From the NCBI GenBank assembly GCA_024234165.1, contig JACKOP010000003.1, positions 682,001 through 746,000 of the forward strand: a DNA stretch of 64,000 bases. Reading direction: 5' to 3'. A model generated the notes under the pieces. It did no database searches and was not told where the DNA came from. It saw only the letters and a program-made list of their open reading frames with translations. Within the stretch, counting starts at the first letter, position 1. Each line of letters begins with the position of its first letter. The DNA comes from Pseudomonadales bacterium (GTDB taxonomy: Bacteria; Pseudomonadota; Gammaproteobacteria; Pseudomonadales; UBA5518). The position numbers and the translations under genes are program-made. Of this stretch, positions 62,348 to 64,000 are shown piece after piece.

Positions 62348-63655
62348 ATGGACGAGCACCCGTTCTACGAAGCCCTCGATTCAGCGCTGGAAGTAATCCC
62401 GGCCTCCGGGATTGCCCGACACCTGAAGAGCAACGAACGCAATGTCCGGCGGTGGTCCAGCCGCGACTGCCTCCCCCGCGACGCCGACGATCGCATCGAG
62501 CAGTTGCGGCAGTTGTACCTTCCGTTCCTGCGCAAGCCGGTCCCCGGAACGTTCAGTTTCATCGACCTGTTTGCCGGTATCGGCGGGTTGCGGCAGGCGT
62601 TCGAGTCCGTTGGCGGCGAGTGCGTTTTCACCAGTGAGTGGGACGAATACGCACAGCGGACCTATAAGGCCAATTACCGGTCCCATGAGGAGATCCACGG
62701 TGACATCACAACGGTAGCAGCCGGCGATATACCGCAGCACGATGTGCTGCTGGCCGGATTCCCGTGTCAGCCCTTCTCGATTGCCGGTGTTTCGAAGAAG
62801 AACGCACTGGGCCGCAATCACGGGTTTCTCGACGAGACACAGGGCACCCTGTTCTTCGACGTCGCCCGGATCATCGCGGAAAAGGCCCCCAAAGCCTTCG
62901 TTCTGGAAAACGTGAAGAACCTGCGCTCCCATGACAAGGGACGCACATTCGAGGTGATGCGCAACGTGCTCACGCGGGATCTCGGCTACGAAATCCAGTT
63001 TCGGGTGATCGACGGAATGCATTTCGTCCCCCAGCATCGTGAAAGGATCGTTATTGTCGGCTTTCGGGAGAAGGTGAACTTCTCGTTTGACAGCATGGAA
63101 CTGCCGGATAGAGGGCTGGTGAGGCTGTCTGCCATCCTGCACCCCGAAGACGGCTCCGAGATAATTCCGGAGCACGACGGCGATCGCTACGTGAACCCCG
63201 GGACAGGCAAGGTCAGCGACAAGTACACGTTGACACCGAAATTATGGAGTTACCTTCAGGCTTACGCGGACAAGCACAGGGCAGCCGGCAATGGCTTCGG
63301 TTTCGGCCTGGTCGGTCCCGAGGATATCGCTCGGACACTGTCTGCGCGCTACTACAAGGACGGTTCCGAGATCCTGGTTAGGCAACGAAGGAATCAGCTG
63401 CCACGCCGGCTCACCCCGCGCGAGTGCGCTCGACTGATGGGTTTTCTGGACTCATTCAAGATTCCGGTATCGGATACCAGGGCTTACAAGCAGTTCGGAA
63501 ATTCGGTCGTGGTTCCGGTCTTTCGGGAAGTGGCGCGGCTCATGCGGCCGCACGTCGCCGAGAAGGCGCAGGTCAAGGCAAGACGCGACCGCAATGGGCG
63601 CCCATGCCTGAACGAGCAGCCAGCAGAAAATGCCGTGGTGGAAATGGCACTGTGA
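62348..63655 (+). CDS. dcm: DNA (cytosine-5) methyltransferase, Dcm/M.EcoRII-like
   Basis: This 435-residue enzyme has motif I FIDLFAGIGG (71-80), the catalytic PCQ with C140 in GFPCQPFSIAGVSKKN, motif VI VLENVKNLRSHDKG, and motif X KQFGNSVVVPVF. Long stretches match E. coli Dcm (TLSARYYKDGSEIL, PRRLTPRECARLMGF), so CCWGG with C5 methylation of the second C is the expected site. Residues 16-50 (ASGIARHLKSNERNVRRWSS) look like a helix-turn-helix, as in M.EcoRII and M.SsoII, which repress their own gene. Other in-frame ATGs at 62300, 62315 and 62336 are possible. Vsr is divergent and an EcoRII-like gene overlaps the 3' end. Confidence 0.94.
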   Translation: MDEHPFYEALDSALEVIPASGIARHLKSNERNVRRWSSRDCLPRDADDRIEQLRQLYLPFLRKPVPGTFSFIDLFAGIGGLRQAFESVGGECVFTSEWDEYAQRTYKANYRSHEEIHGDITTVAAGDIPQHDVLLAGFPCQPFSIAGVSKKNALGRNHGFLDETQGTLFFDVARIIAEKAPKAFVLENVKNLRSHDKGRTFEVMRNVLTRDLGYEIQFRVIDGMHFVPQHRERIVIVGFREKVNFSFDSMELPDRGLVRLSAILHPEDGSEIIPEHDGDRYVNPGTGKVSDKYTLTPKLWSYLQAYADKHRAAGNGFGFGLVGPEDIARTLSARYYKDGSEILVRQRRNQLPRRLTPRECARLMGFLDSFKIPVSDTRAYKQFGNSVVVPVFREVARLMRPHVAEKAQVKARRDRNGRPCLNEQPAENAVVEMAL

Positions 63656-64000
63656 CTACAGAGCCGTTCGAGGCCTGGCTTCGGGACCGGCGTGCGTCGC
63701 CGGAGTGGTTTTGCTTCATCAAGCGCCTCGCGGCCAACGACACGCTTGCTACAGGTTCGCATCAGGCGGGTCCGTACCTGCCGAAGAATGTCGCTTTCCG
63801 GCTCTTCCCCTCGATAAGCGATCCGGGGCTGCAAAATCCAGATGCATATCTGACCGCCATCATTGACTCACACGACCAACCCGGGGTGAACGTCCGGATA
63901 ACGTGGTACAACGGCAGGACCCGCGACGAGTGCCACATCACGCGCTGGGGTGGTAAGAACTCACCTTTGCTCGATCCGGACGCAACGGGGTCAATTGCCG
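63652..64000 (+). CDS. EcoRII-type restriction endonuclease, N-terminal part (3' end outside window)
   Basis: A GTG at 63652 overlaps the methyltransferase stop (GTGA), and the frame stays open to the window edge (116 codons). The product has the pattern of the EcoRII N-terminal effector domain, especially VNVRITWYNGRTRDECHITR and the following SPLLDPDATGS. EcoRII cleaves CCWGG as a type IIE enzyme; its catalytic C-terminal domain would lie beyond the window. Coupling to a Dcm-like methyltransferase supports the call. Confidence 0.85.
   Translation, partial: MTTEPFEAWLRDRRASPEWFCFIKRLAANDTLATGSHQAGPYLPKNVAFRLFPSISDPGLQNPDAYLTAIIDSHDQPGVNVRITWYNGRTRDECHITRWGGKNSPLLDPDATGSIA

Overview
The window is high-GC DNA from a Proteobacterium, most likely a gammaproteobacterium with a versatile respiratory and degradative life style. 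The supporting genes are the oxygen-independent ubiquinone genes ubiU-ubiV-ubiT, TonB-dependent receptors, a wax-ester synthase, a glyoxylate shunt, and many luciferase-like oxidoreductases, SDRs and acyl-CoA genes. I cannot name the genus from this sequence alone. Genes are dense, and intergenic gaps are often filled with short palindromic repeats.

Left part (1-25 kb): a partial acyl-CoA dehydrogenase; a secreted SnoaL-like protein; a large PLD-nuclease/SF2-helicase/DUF3427 protein (possible defence gene); a CocE-type hydrolase whose nucleophile serine is replaced by cysteine; ubiU-ubiV-ubiT behind an FNR-type site; a LuxR-type regulator with a cysteine cluster; a DUF35/thiolase pair; SelO; and a run of acyl-CoA and redox genes (enoyl-CoA hydratase, two luciferase-like oxidoreductases, SDR, cupin, 3-hydroxyisobutyrate-dehydrogenase-like enzyme, CoA-binding protein, wax-ester synthase with a histone-like tail, class III CoA transferase). 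Alanine dehydrogenase and a lytic transglycosylase lipoprotein follow.

Middle (25-42 kb): malate synthase G and isocitrate lyase flank a LysR regulator, forming a glyoxylate-shunt module. RraA-like protein, gamma-glutamyltransferase, HtpX, Nudix and HAD hydrolases follow, then a degradative cluster of two SDRs, a SnoaL-like protein, an Old Yellow Enzyme homologue and a luciferase-like oxidoreductase. Four large arrays built from the same two hairpin stems lie between these genes.

Right part (42-58 kb): a four-gene operon for a type II DMSO-reductase-family molybdenum enzyme (alpha, beta, gamma, chaperone; ethylbenzene/steroid-C25-dehydrogenase-like), with an FNR-like site and -10 box at class II spacing. 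Divergent from it are two tandem TonB-dependent receptors, a TetR regulator, a metallophosphoesterase lipoprotein and an SDR. This suggests a substrate-uptake and oxygen-independent oxidation locus that would use the ubiquinone made by UbiUVT. Next is a three-gene cassette of BNR-repeat protein, ubiquitin-like sulfur carrier and rhodanese-E1 enzyme.

The last 6 kb hold a DJ-1/PfpI protein, an aldo/keto reductase, about 1 kb of apparent gene debris, and an EcoRII-type restriction-modification locus (vsr, dcm-like methyltransferase, 5' part of an EcoRII-like endonuclease) running off the window.
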